Shown: one piece after another, positions 46,211-55,608 of the stretch
How positions within the stretch are numbered: the stretch's first letter is position 1
How the letters are laid out: every line of letters begins with the position of its first letter
Assembly: GCF_004124325.1 (NCBI RefSeq)
Contig: NZ_QBDT01000002.1
Location: 1 to 64,000, forward strand
Direction: 5' to 3'
DNA length: 64,000 nt
Source of the DNA: Streptomyces sp. L2
Lineage (GTDB): Bacteria > Actinomycetota > Actinomycetes > Streptomycetales > Streptomycetaceae
Translations under genes and position numbers: made by a program
Notes under the pieces: generated by a model
Told to the model about the DNA's origin: nothing
Database searches by the model: none
What the model saw: only the letters and a program-made list of their open reading frames with translations

Positions 46211-48920
46211 CGGTGCGGCGGCGTCGGAAGAGGAGGCCGGCGAGACCGAGGGCGGCTGCGGCGGCCGCGCTGCCGATCGCCGGGTCGATCATGGGGATGC
46301 AGTTGACGGTGGTGATGGCGGTGTCGGTGTTGTTGTTCATGTCGGGGTCGGGTTCGTTGCCCTTGACGGTGACGGTGTTGTCCAGCTTGACGCAGTTGCC
46401 GTTGGTGCGACCCGCGATGCCCCGGACCTTGACGACGTGGCTGGCGCCGACGGCAAGCGGACCGCCGTGGCAGGTGAGGGTGCCGCCTGCGATGGTGCAG
46501 CCGTCACTGGTGGTCGTGGGGTTCATGAGACCGGTCGGCAGTGGGTCGGTGAGCGTCCAACCCGTCGACGGTGAGGGGCCGTTGTTGGTGACGATGAGGT
46601 CGTAGTCGACCTGGCCGCCTTCGGCGACTTCGGAGGAGGGGCCGGCGACCTTGATCACGTAGAGGTCGGACGCTTGGCGGAAGCCGAAGTCCTTGCTGTG
46701 ATCGTCCTGGCCGGGACCGCCCAAGGTCACCGTAGTGCTGGGGTACGTGCTGCCTGATGACGTGACTCCGTCGGAGTCGGCCCGTGGGTCGCCGCCCTGG
46801 TTGGCGTTGGTCGGGTTCCATCCGGCGAGCGGGCCACTGGCGTAGTCGACGGGGTTGTCCATCTTGACGGTGTACGTGCGTCCGGGCACCCAGTCGGCCG
46901 GGTTGACGTTCTTCACCAGGCTGGCGTCGAAGTAGTACTCACCGCGCGCGTTGGTGATGGTCGTGCCGATCTTCTTGCCGCCGGCGTCGTACAGGTTCAC
47001 CGTGGCGCCCGGCACGCCCTCTTCGTCCGGGTCCTGGATGCCATTGTTGTTCTTGTCGTACCAGACGCGGTTGCCGATCTGCGTCGGCGCCCGGTCACAC
47101 AGCGCCTCAAGGTCCCCGATACCACGCGCCTTGCCGAAGGCACCGCTGAGGTAATCGCCGTCCGTCGCGTCGTTCCGGGTGCCTGCGGTGCGGTCGACCC
47201 ACGCCACGCCGTTGCCCGTCGCGTGGATGGGGTCAACCGCGGTGAAGGGGATGGTCCCCTCTACCTTGTCGACGACCACGCCGCCCGCGCTGATCTCCTG
47301 GTGGATGTCCGTAAAGGCGTAGTCGCCGGGGTAGAACTCCTTGACGTCCGGGCTTTCCCCGCCGTTGTTGGCCGGGGTGGCGTTGTTCTTGCAGCCGCCG
47401 TTGCCGTCCAGGACGAACAAGCCGCCGGCTCCGGGGCAAGCCCGGTTGATGTCACCACCCGGGAACACGTTTGTCGCGGGGTTGGTGGGGGTTGCGGGCA
47501 GGCCTTGGCCAAGAAGGTCGGGGAAGCGGTCGGCAAAGCCAACGACCATGTCGCCGTTGGTCTCAAACTTGATGTTGGTGAGCTCCGCCTCCGGGTTCTG
47601 GATTTGATCCGGCGGGGATCCGGCGGTGCAGTCCTTGCCGTCCTGGGTCCGGGGCCTCACCTCGGTCCATGGATACCAGCCATTGCCATCGCAGATGGAC
47701 CCGTTGACGGCAGGGTTGACGCCGCCGCGAGGGAAGTTCAGCGGCTGGTCCATGACTTTGCCGGTGAAGGTGCCCGTGGCCGGGTTGAAGGTCTGCACGA
47801 CCGCACGCATGTCGGTCTTGCTGCCGGTTGACTCCGCCGAGCAGACGCCGCCGACGTACTCTGTCCCGTCCTTGTGGCCCAGGCCGAAGGGGCGCCAGTC
47901 ATCCACGGATGCGCATCCCGGATCCGGGATGGGATACGACGCCTTCGGGGCGGCCGCGGTGGATTGAGTGGCGTCGTAACGGTAGAGCTTGCGGTCGTGC
48001 AGGTTGACGACGTACAGGTCCTTGCCGTCCTCGGAGACATCGACGTCACCCAAGGACTCCTTGCCCACCGCCGGACCGAACGCCTCGTCCATCAGAGCGC
48101 CGGGGTTGTGTGGGGTGGTGCCTGGATTCGGGACAGTGGTGAACAGGTGCGTCTGCTTGGTTGCCGGGTCGGTCTGGTAGACCGCGCCGGGGCCGTCGGG
48201 GCCGTATTTGGTCCCGCGCTTGGCATACTCACCGGAGAAGAGCTGCCTCGTCACCTTGTTGTAGCCGATGCCCCACACTGTCCCGGTGTCGGCATTGGTC
48301 GCCAGGGTGGTGAGCTGGTTGTACTCGCCACGCGCGTTGAACGGTAACGACGTCAGTGTCCGGCTGGTGTCCGGAACAGGAGTGGGAATGGTGGGGTTCT
48401 CACAGGCCGTGACGAGCGCGACGTTCTTTTGGCAGTAGTCTTCCGGCCTCCAGAACGAAGTCGTCATCTCGACATTGCTGCCGCCCGAAAGATTGACGAA
48501 CTCGACATTGGACGAAAGAGTGGTGGGGCTGCTCAGATCGTCCTTGGGCGAAGCGAACCCGGGGAAAAGCGCGCCCGGTTGGGGATTCTTCACCTCGATC
48601 CGGTACTTGCCCCCAGTCAGGCTGGTGCCCGGCGACAGCCGCACCGTGCCGTCCGCCTGCGTGGTCCCGGTGACCGAGTGCCCGGCGGTGTCGGTCAGTG
48701 TCACCGTCACTCCGGCGATGCCCGGCTCCAGTGCCTGGTCCCACGTGCCGTTGGCGTTGACCTCCTGCACCACTCGGACGAGCGCGGTTCCGTCTCCCGT
48801 GTCGGCCACAGCCGGCGCCACCACCGCAGCCAGACCTGTCATCCCGAGCGTCACCGATAATGCTGAAGATACTGCTAATGACAACCTGTCAGTTCGCCGC
48901 CGGCAATCCTGCCTGCCCAT
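46191..48920 (-). CDS. SdrD-like surface protein with beta-propeller, SdrD-B and DUF11 domains (paralogue 2)
   Basis: 909 residues from MGRQDCRRRTDRL at 48920, with GAGAGGG upstream. Same domain order as the 40737 protein: signal peptide to PAVADTG, VQEVNANGTWDQALEPGIAG, propeller (LGDVDVSEDGKDLYVVNLHD), SdrD-B IGNRVWYDKNNNGIQDPDEE, DUF11 (DYDLIVTNNGPSPSTGWTLT) and the tail IPMIDPAIGSAAAAAALGL ending FRRRRTAGRTTL. Roughly 60 percent of residues look identical by eye. The 3' end and terminator are part of a dispersed repeat also present at 23335, so a further copy once existed. Probably surface anchored; partner unknown. Confidence 0.8.
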   Translation of the reverse strand: MGRQDCRRRTDRLSLAVSSALSVTLGMTGLAAVVAPAVADTGDGTALVRVVQEVNANGTWDQALEPGIAGVTVTLTDTAGHSVTGTTQADGTVRLSPGTSLTGGKYRIEVKNPQPGALFPGFASPKDDLSSPTTLSSNVEFVNLSGGSNVEMTTSFWRPEDYCQKNVALVTACENPTIPTPVPDTSRTLTSLPFNARGEYNQLTTLATNADTGTVWGIGYNKVTRQLFSGEYAKRGTKYGPDGPGAVYQTDPATKQTHLFTTVPNPGTTPHNPGALMDEAFGPAVGKESLGDVDVSEDGKDLYVVNLHDRKLYRYDATQSTAAAPKASYPIPDPGCASVDDWRPFGLGHKDGTEYVGGVCSAESTGSKTDMRAVVQTFNPATGTFTGKVMDQPLNFPRGGVNPAVNGSICDGNGWYPWTEVRPRTQDGKDCTAGSPPDQIQNPEAELTNIKFETNGDMVVGFADRFPDLLGQGLPATPTNPATNVFPGGDINRACPGAGGLFVLDGNGGCKNNATPANNGGESPDVKEFYPGDYAFTDIHQEISAGGVVVDKVEGTIPFTAVDPIHATGNGVAWVDRTAGTRNDATDGDYLSGAFGKARGIGDLEALCDRAPTQIGNRVWYDKNNNGIQDPDEEGVPGATVNLYDAGGKKIGTTITNARGEYYFDASLVKNVNPADWVPGRTYTVKMDNPVDYASGPLAGWNPTNANQGGDPRADSDGVTSSGSTYPSTTVTLGGPGQDDHSKDFGFRQASDLYVIKVAGPSSEVAEGGQVDYDLIVTNNGPSPSTGWTLTDPLPTGLMNPTTTSDGCTIAGGTLTCHGGPLAVGASHVVKVRGIAGRTNGNCVKLDNTVTVKGNEPDPDMNNNTDTAITTVNCIPMIDPAIGSAAAAAALGLAGLLFRRRRTAGRTTL

Positions 48921-49045
48921 GAAATCCCTCTCGTTGGGTCACCGTTCGGGCGCGCGTTCGCGAAGCACCCATAAGAGGTAGATAAGTTCAGCGATGTAAT
49001 ATGACGGACGGATGATCAGCTACCTCTGCATGGCACCCGAATGCA

Positions 49046-49090
49046 GTAGATGCGAGGCCCGTAGGTGCGAGGGCCGTAGGTGCGAGGGCC
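49046..49090. repeat. Three 15-bp tandem units
   Basis: gtagatgcgaggccc, gtaggtgcgagggcc, gtaggtgcgagggcc. They lie in the gap upstream of the SdrD-like gene; no coding role seen. Confidence 0.6.
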
Positions 49091-49677
49091 GCACCAACGC
49101 GCTCCGGGGCGAAGAGGCGGGCGTCGATGACAAGGGCGACGGGGCGGGCCGCCTCGGCTTGCCAGGTGTGCGCCGCGCGCGGGCCCGTTTCGTCGTGGGC
49201 CCCGGTGCATACGTGGCGGCGGCGGGACCTTGATCCACGGCTCGCCTCGCCGGGTGGTCACGGTCACCCCGCCGGCCGTGCCGTCCACCAGCGCCTGGGT
49301 GCCGCTGGAGCAAGCGTGCTGGTGTCGCCGGGGGCGTCGTGGGCGGCATCGGTAGAGCAAGGCACGGATTCACCCCTCGCCAATTCCGCGCCAGCCCCGA
49401 CGCCTTTGACTGGCCGGCTGTCATTCGCTGGGGGATCTGTTGGGGGATGCGGCACAGTGCCAACCCCAACAGCGGCGTCAGCCTGCATGCCACAGGCGCA
49501 GGCCTTTGACGGAGCTGAGCCTCTGCCTTCTGTTAATTACACTTCATCCGGCGATCACCGATAACATATAACATCGGAGGTTCAGTTCAAGGCACCTCAA
49601 CCGCAACAGGCATCATTGGAAACTCCGCGCAGATCGGCCTCACTGGCACCGCCGAAACAACTGGGACCATCAAAAGG

Positions 49678-50091
49678 GTGGAACAGACATGGGCCCCGGC
49701 CAGTAATGCAGCAACTTCATCGACTATTGATGAGACGGACACCGGCAGGACGTGGCAAACTACCATTGACAGTGGTTTTACGGTTCAAGTAAGCGCCCCC
49801 GCGGGTGACGTACTCACCATGGGCTACCAGGAAACCGGGGAACGGGTCCGAGGCACCTTGACTGTTCCTGGCACCAGCAAATATGTGAAGAACGTGGTGG
49901 TCGACGAGCCCTCGATCATGGAGGCAAGCTCCTTCGTGGTGCAGACCTATACCGCCCCCAGGGGAGCCTGCATCGACAACCGGCCCACGGGTCGCGCGGC
50001 AGCCCAGCCAAATGCCGGTGTCTTCTCGCCCGCGGCGAACATGACGCCTCGGGAAATTGTCTGGCAGCCGGTTGAGCGGTTGGGGCGCTGA
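49678..50091 (+). CDS. Unidentified short gene, probably 5'-truncated
   Basis: The frame is open from about 49537, but the first usable start is GTG 49678 with AAAAGG just before it, giving 137 residues. The upstream open part reads as ordinary protein (IGGSVQGTSTATGIIGNSAQ), which suggests the true N-terminus and signal have been lost. The body is Thr/Ser-rich and beta-like (GRTWQTTIDSGFTVQVSAPA, VRGTLTVPGTSKYVKNVVVD). No family recognised. It may be the remnant of a secreted protein. Confidence 0.3.
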   Translation: MEQTWAPASNAATSSTIDETDTGRTWQTTIDSGFTVQVSAPAGDVLTMGYQETGERVRGTLTVPGTSKYVKNVVVDEPSIMEASSFVVQTYTAPRGACIDNRPTGRAAAQPNAGVFSPAANMTPREIVWQPVERLGR

Positions 50092-50372
50092 CTGGGCCGC
50101 GGATGGACCCGGGATGCCGTACGGCGGTCGGTCCGCGGACTGCGGCAGGGTGATGCGATCAGCCAGTCCTGGCGCGGCGTGTGGTCAGCCGCCGCGGGCC
50201 GGCCGACGCCGACGCCACGTTCCGCGTGAGGTGGCCCTCGATCCGCGTGAGGTCGCCCTCGGCATCGAGGCCGGCAGTGACCGCGCCTGGCCACGCGGCA
50301 AGCGGACCGACGCCGAGAGCCGAGATGACCGGGACGCGGGCGAGATGACTGGGCGCGGGCGGAACCGAAGGG

Positions 50373-50966
50373 TCAGGCTGCGGTACGGCGACGGATGAGG
50401 GAAGCTGCGGCAACTACCGTCAGAGCGAACGATGCCGCTCCCATGGCCACACCGGAGTTGACCACCGGAACGGCTTCGACAGGGACGGCGTAGGCGGAGT
50501 TGTTCGACGTGTTGCCGTCCGGGTCATTTCCAGCCACGATGGCCCAGTTCAGCGTACCGGAAAACGGATCGCCGGTGACATCGATGGTGGTGCTGGCGCC
50601 CGCTGCAAGAGGCCCACCGGTGCAGGTCAATGCCTTCTGGTATTGACCGCCGTGACTAAGGGTGGCCTCGATTTTGCAGCGCGGGTCGGTAGAGTTGAGA
50701 TTGCCCGGTGCCTGAGTGTCTGCGACGCCGTTCATCGGATCCCGGACGGTCCATCCAGCAGACGCGTCGGGGCCGTTGTTCTTAACGGTAATCGTCCAGT
50801 GCGACTGACCGTCACTCGTAAACGGGCCGGCTTTCGTGAGGGACAGGTCAGCGTTCACGTCCGCAGCGGCAGCTTCCGGGGCTTGCAGGAGACCTAACAC
50901 ACCTCCTGCGGTGCCGCCGATCATGAGCGCGATGCGCAGCAGATGACTCGGGAGTTGCTTCCTCAT
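50373..50966 (-). CDS. Small secreted DUF11-like protein with C-terminal membrane anchor
   Basis: 197 residues from MRKQLPSHLLRIALM at 50966. The signal peptide ends near EAAAADV. Residues 38-160 form one DUF11-type beta-sandwich: ADLSLTKAGPFTSDGQSHWT, VKNNGPDASAGWTVRDPMNG and the paired-Cys segment RCKIEATLSHGGQYQKALTC. The C-terminus VPVVNSGVAMG, hydrophobic helix and IRRRTAA resembles the anchors of the two SdrD-like proteins nearby. It probably sits at the same surface. A minus-strand GTAAC, 19 bases, GTC lies upstream but is one base longer than the promoter family, so I do not call it. Confidence 0.7.
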   Translation of the reverse strand: MRKQLPSHLLRIALMIGGTAGGVLGLLQAPEAAAADVNADLSLTKAGPFTSDGQSHWTITVKNNGPDASAGWTVRDPMNGVADTQAPGNLNSTDPRCKIEATLSHGGQYQKALTCTGGPLAAGASTTIDVTGDPFSGTLNWAIVAGNDPDGNTSNNSAYAVPVEAVPVVNSGVAMGAASFALTVVAAASLIRRRTAA

Positions 50967-51205
50967 GCGCCTTACCTACAGTCGTCGGGGCTGATGACCC
51001 GCCTCTCGGCTGGTTCATAGACCTAGATGACTGGAAGCAATTTTCATGACGATCGGTTAGTAGGATTGAGTTACTGACATCTGCTCGTCAGTCCCTCTTG
51101 AGTGCACGGCCTCTCGGGGCGCTCGCGGTTGTCGCCGTTCATATCACCCCACCCCCGGACGCCTCATGGCCAGCGACCGGGAACCGGAAACGGTAGAAAG
51201 ATGAT

Positions 51206-54085
51206 ATGGACGGAGTTTCCGGTCAACCTGAACGCAGACTGCCCGATGCGGCTGGCAGAGCCCATGACCCCGGCCGGAACCCTCGTCCGGGGCATAGGCA
51301 CGAAGGGCGACCGAAGCAGGGCGGGTCTCGTCATCGACCAGAGGCGTGGCAGCGGCGACCGCGCTCGCTGCTGAGCGTGCGCAGCCTCTCCGGGCAGGTC
51401 TTCCTTCTGCAATCGGCGGTAGCGGTATTGCTCCTCGCGTCTGCGCTGGCGGCCTTCGTGGCGCAGGCTCAGCGCGACAGCATGGCGGACGCCCGGAACC
51501 GGACGCTTACAGCAGCGCAGGCATTCGCGAACTCACTAGGTGCCGTACCGTCATTGAACAACCCCAACGCGGCCGCGCTGCGTCAGCAGCGCGCCGAGGC
51601 CGTCCGCAGGGCCGCCGGCATCGATGCCGTCCTCGTGTCCAGGCCCGACGGGGGCACCCTCACTCGCAGCGACCCGCTTCAGGCTGGGAGACACATCGTC
51701 CGGCCCCACGTGAAGCAGGCAGTGGGCAAGCCGTTCACCCGGACCTTCCAAGGGCCTAGGGGGCTTTCCGTGTTTTCCGCGGCCCCTGTCCGGGCTCGCG
51801 ATGGATCCGTCGCCGCCATCGTCTCCGCTCCTGTCACGTTTGAGAGGGCGCAGCACCGAGTGAGCCGGCAGCTGCCGGTCCTGTTCGCCGGTGCTGCCGC
51901 GGCCCTCCTCATCGCCGCGGGCGGATCGATCCTGGTGAATCGCCGGTTACGGCGGCAGACCCACGGCCTTGGTCCGGCCGAGATGACCCGGATGTACGAC
52001 CACCACGAGGCAGTGCTGCACGCCGTACGGGAAGGAGTGTTGATCCTCAGCGGCGACGCGAGGCTGCTGCTGGCCAACGACGAGGCGCGGCGGCTGCTGG
52101 ATTTGTCCGCGGACGCGGAGCAGCGCCACGTCACCGAGCTGGGCCTGGGGGAAGATCTGACCGAACTGCTGGCTTCCGACCGCCCCACCACTGATGAGGT
52201 GTACTTCGCTTCCGGCCGGCTGCTCGCGGTCAGCAAGCGACCCACGGCACCTCACGGCCCGGTCGGCAGCGCGGTGACACTTCGGGACACCACCGAGTTG
52301 TGGTCTCTGTCCAGTAGGGCCGAGGCGGCACGCGAGCGTTTGAAGCTGGTCTATGACGCAGGCGTACGGATCGGCACCACACTGGACATGAAGCGGACCG
52401 CGGAGGAACTGGCGGAGGTAGCGGCGCCCTGGTTCGCCGACATCGTCACTGTGGAGTTGCTGGATGTGGTTCTGCGGGGTGAGGAGGCCTCCGCCGCGGC
52501 CCCCGGCACCACCGAGATGCGTCGTACAGCGATCGCTGGACTGGACGCGGAGGGTCTCCTCCACCCTGTCGGCGAGCTGATCCGGTTCGCGCCAGACAAT
52601 CCCGTCGCGGTGGCGATGACGGGCCGGCGATCGGTCCTGGTGGACCTGAGTACCTCCGACGGCTGGCGCGCCGAGCATCCCGACCGTGCCCAGCGGATCC
52701 TCGACCAGGGCGTCCACTCCCTGCTCGCGGTTCCGTTGCGGGCCCGCGGCGTAATTCTGGGAATGGTGGCCTTCTGGCGGGCGAACGACTCCCCAGTGTT
52801 CCAGGACGAAGACGTCTCCATCGCCGAGGAGTTGGCCGCCCGGGCAGCGGTGTGCATCGACAACGCCCGCCGCTATACCCACGAACACACCATGGCCGTC
52901 ACCCTGCAGAACAGTCTTTTGCCCCGCAGCATCCCGGAGCACTCGGCCCTCGAAGCCGCCTACCGATACCTGCCGGCCCAGGCAGGGGTGGGCGGGGACT
53001 GGTTCGACGTCATTCCGTTGTCCGGCAATCGGGTGGCGCTGGTGGTCGGTGATGTCGTCGGTCACGGCCTGCACGCCGCAGCGACGATGGGCCGGCTGCG
53101 CACCGCCGTGCTCAACTTCGCCAGCCTGGACATGCCCGTGGAGGAGCTACTGGGGCGGCTGGACGAACTGGTGGCCCAGATCGATGCCGAGGAGACCGCC
53201 GTAGCGGACAAGGGGCAGATGATCACCGGGGCAACCTGCCTGTACGCCGTCTACGACCCCGTCTCCGGGCAGCTGGCCCTCGCTACCGCAGGCCATCCGG
53301 GACCGGTGGTGATCCGTCCCGACGGAACCGTGGACTTCCCTCAGGTGCCCGTCTCCCCGCCCCTGGGAGCGGGCGCCGGCCTGCCTGTCGAGAGCACCGA
53401 GCTGACGGTGCCTGAAGGTTCCCGGCTGGTGTTCTACACCGATGGGCTGATCGAATACCGTGACCGCGACCTGGACACCGGACTTCAGGCTCTGCGCGCT
53501 GCCCTGACGGGACCCGATCGCACCCCCGAGGCGACCTGCGCGGCGGTGATGGAGGCCATGATGCCGGAGCGCCCCAGGGATGACATCGCACTGCTGGTGG
53601 CCCGCACCCGCCAGCTCGGCCCCGAGCAGGTCGCCGAGTGGCCTGTTCCCTGCGACCCCGCGGCGGTGGCACCGGTACGCACGGCCTGCGCTCGCCAACT
53701 GACCGAATGGGGCTTGGAGCAGGTGACCTTCGCCGCCGAGCTCATCCTCAGCGAGCTGATCACCAACGCCATCCGCTACGGCACCGAGCCCATTGGCGTG
53801 CGGATGCTCCGCACCATGCCGAACAGCGCCTCGACCCCGGGCACCCTGATCTTGGAAGTCTCCGACGACAGCAGCACTTCGCCCCGACTGCGCCGGGCGA
53901 AAGACACCGACGAGGGCGGCCGCGGGCTCTTCCTGGTCGCCCAGTTCGCCGAACGCTGGGGTACCCGCTACACCTCCACCGGCAAAGTCATCTGGACGGA
54001 ACAGTCTCTCAGCGACGGCATCACACTGGAGCCAGAAGCATCCGGTGAGGAATTGCTTGCCCAGTGGGATGACACGACTCTGTAA
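51206..54085 (+). CDS. Membrane SpoIIE-family phosphatase with PAS, GAF and anti-sigma-factor kinase domains
   Basis: 959 residues. Two membrane segments (about 63-85 and 225-245) enclose a 140-residue extracellular sensor of single-Cache type (AQAFANSLGAVPSLNNPNAA, GIDAVLVSRPDGG). Then come a PAS domain (AVREGVLILSGDARLLLAND), a GAF domain (APWFADIVTVELLDVV, VHSLLAVPLRARGVILGMVA), a PP2C/SpoIIE phosphatase (LPAQAGVGGDWFDVIPLSGN, LVVGDVVGHGLHAA, AGHPGPVVI, FYTDGLIEYRD, RDDIALLV) and a C-terminal HATPase_c_2 domain (SELITNAIRYG, EGGRGLFLVAQFAERWG). It should dephosphorylate an anti-anti-sigma factor and possibly phosphorylate it as an RsbW-like kinase. Such proteins are numerous in Streptomyces. 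No sigma-factor gene is adjacent. Confidence 0.9.
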   Translation: MDGVSGQPERRLPDAAGRAHDPGRNPRPGHRHEGRPKQGGSRHRPEAWQRRPRSLLSVRSLSGQVFLLQSAVAVLLLASALAAFVAQAQRDSMADARNRTLTAAQAFANSLGAVPSLNNPNAAALRQQRAEAVRRAAGIDAVLVSRPDGGTLTRSDPLQAGRHIVRPHVKQAVGKPFTRTFQGPRGLSVFSAAPVRARDGSVAAIVSAPVTFERAQHRVSRQLPVLFAGAAAALLIAAGGSILVNRRLRRQTHGLGPAEMTRMYDHHEAVLHAVREGVLILSGDARLLLANDEARRLLDLSADAEQRHVTELGLGEDLTELLASDRPTTDEVYFASGRLLAVSKRPTAPHGPVGSAVTLRDTTELWSLSSRAEAARERLKLVYDAGVRIGTTLDMKRTAEELAEVAAPWFADIVTVELLDVVLRGEEASAAAPGTTEMRRTAIAGLDAEGLLHPVGELIRFAPDNPVAVAMTGRRSVLVDLSTSDGWRAEHPDRAQRILDQGVHSLLAVPLRARGVILGMVAFWRANDSPVFQDEDVSIAEELAARAAVCIDNARRYTHEHTMAVTLQNSLLPRSIPEHSALEAAYRYLPAQAGVGGDWFDVIPLSGNRVALVVGDVVGHGLHAAATMGRLRTAVLNFASLDMPVEELLGRLDELVAQIDAEETAVADKGQMITGATCLYAVYDPVSGQLALATAGHPGPVVIRPDGTVDFPQVPVSPPLGAGAGLPVESTELTVPEGSRLVFYTDGLIEYRDRDLDTGLQALRAALTGPDRTPEATCAAVMEAMMPERPRDDIALLVARTRQLGPEQVAEWPVPCDPAAVAPVRTACARQLTEWGLEQVTFAAELILSELITNAIRYGTEPIGVRMLRTMPNSASTPGTLILEVSDDSSTSPRLRRAKDTDEGGRGLFLVAQFAERWGTRYTSTGKVIWTEQSLSDGITLEPEASGEELLAQWDDTTL

Positions 54086-54322
54086 GCGGCACGATCCGCC
54101 AGATTGCCGACGGTCCTGGATTCTGGCCCCCGTTCCAGGCCTGGCCTGCGAGCACAGCCATGCCCAGGTCCTTCGCGGCCGAATCTCGCCTAACAAAAGA
54201 GGGGACGACGGATCCTACAAATAACCCGGTCGGCTCTCTGGTCGTGCCGCAAGCGCAGCTGGCCAAGGAAGATGGCCCTAGAATATCCGCCTCACCGAGC
54301 AGAACAAAGGCGGGAAAGGAAC

Positions 54323-55150
54323 ATGACGACTTCGAAGAATCAGGAACACGGTCGGCACCGCACAAAAAAGAGGGTCAACGCAAACGGGAAGGCGAGATAT
54401 AAGCGCCTTCTGTCTTCCGCGGCAGCCGCTCTGGCCATCACCGGTGGCTTCCAATTATTCGCCGCAACCGCAAGTTTCGGTGCGGTCCAGTTCCAGCCAG
54501 AGTACCTTAAGGCCTCTGTGACCTCTGACGGACAACCAGTGATTTACTATGCGTTCGGAAGGGGAACCGATCCTGCTGCAAAAGAAGCCGTCAAGCGGGC
54601 TATTCAGGCCTGGGGTGCATCCGGAGTCATGCTCTTACCCAGCGACGGCGCTCCAGAGCATGCCGCCACGCTGACGTTCCGCACGACGTACATGGGGACG
54701 CAACCTAGTGGCGTGGATGGCGATACTATCCTGAGCTGCGACAGCGGCCCATGCCATCTTGCCGAAGTTGAGCTCAGTCACACTCTTTATCAGGACAGGC
54801 CGCGCGCCAAAAACTCGTACATGTTTAGACAGCAAGTCGATGTGGCCGCGCATGAAATTGGCCATGTGCTCGGGCTGGATCACTCCACGGGCGGTACAGC
54901 CAGGGGCAAACAGGGGGCTTCCGGGGAACTCATGCGCGCAGATTCAGAGGGCGTTGTCAAACCCACCGCAGCGGAGGCAGCCGCGGTAGCCAACCGTTAC
55001 CGCACGGCAGAGACCGCGCAAACGCCCGTCGAGCAGGTGGTTGACGGCCGGGAGTTGGCTGGGGAAAAGCAGCGCATCGCCGAGGAAGAAGACTGGGCGG
55101 CCGATCAAGAGCGGCAGGCGCGGTTAGCCCCATGGGACTGGTTCAGATGA
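54323..55150 (+). CDS. Secreted zinc metalloprotease (metzincin, M10/M12-like)
   Basis: 275 residues from MTTSKNQEHGRHRTKKR at 54323, with GGAAAGGAAC just upstream. The n-region is long and basic; the signal core is AAALAITGGFQLFAATASFG. The catalytic motif DVAAHEIGHVLGLDHS is HExxHxxGxxH; LMRADSEG downstream can be the Met-turn (family SxM). Family length is about 200-250, so there is little propeptide. A charged helical tail (DGRELAGEKQRIAEEEDWAA) follows. A TTA codon lies in the signal region (54455-54457), with others near 54630 and 55120, so bldA may limit expression. It would act outside the cell, possibly trimming the matrix proteins encoded nearby. Confidence 0.85.
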   Translation: MTTSKNQEHGRHRTKKRVNANGKARYKRLLSSAAAALAITGGFQLFAATASFGAVQFQPEYLKASVTSDGQPVIYYAFGRGTDPAAKEAVKRAIQAWGASGVMLLPSDGAPEHAATLTFRTTYMGTQPSGVDGDTILSCDSGPCHLAEVELSHTLYQDRPRAKNSYMFRQQVDVAAHEIGHVLGLDHSTGGTARGKQGASGELMRADSEGVVKPTAAEAAAVANRYRTAETAQTPVEQVVDGRELAGEKQRIAEEEDWAADQERQARLAPWDWFR

Positions 55151-55442
55151 GTTGTGCCGACGGTGACCAGCGGCTCAACGCCGGTCGGGCTCGATCAGAG
55201 CGAAGACCTCCAGTGTGGTGGGGCTGTCTGGGAACGCACCGCACCTGGTCGGGAGGTCTTCGCGTCCCGCCGTAGTGCCCGGCGGACCGTTCAGGGCAGG
55301 CGCTGCTGCTGGCCGAGCATGTCCGTTTGGGTGCCAACTTCACTGCGGGCCGCGCTCGTACACGTGGCCCGGGCCGGCCGAGATGGCACCTGACACGGCG
55401 ATCGGGTCGGCGTCTGGCGAACCTGCTTGCGCGCCAAGCCTG

Positions 55443-55475
55443 AAAGGGGGCCAGCATGGATCTGGTCCCCTTTTG
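55443..55475 (+). terminator. Rho-independent terminator downstream of the metalloprotease
   Basis: AAAGGGGGCCAG, 7-base loop, CTGGTCCCCTTTT, ending in a short T-run. The most classical terminator in the window. A GGGCCGCGCT hairpin near 55350 precedes it. Confidence 0.65.
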
Positions 55476-55551
55476 CGTGATTCACGTGCCAGGCAGGAAG
55501 CAACCGAGCGTGCGCGACGAGGCAGGCTCCCCATCGCGCACAGTTCAGCGG

Positions 55552-55597
55552 CTAGGAGACCACCACCAGCCCTGAAGCGGTTGGCGTGGTCTCCCAG
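55552..55597 (-). terminator. Weakened terminator of the 55609 gene
   Basis: GGAGACCAC and GTGGTCTCC are the core of the shared stem seen at 1332, 16039 and 23683, with mismatches at the base. Confidence 0.55.
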
Positions 55598-55608
55598 GCG
55601 ACTAACGG

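Noticed and set aside
51048..51075. Minus-strand GTAAC, 19 bases, GTC upstream of the DUF11 gene
   Set aside because: Spacing too long by one and no palindrome upstream; may be chance.
54210..54240. ATAAC with GTC 15 bases later, upstream of the metalloprotease
   Set aside because: Spacing is two to three bases shorter than in the six-member promoter family, so I did not add it.
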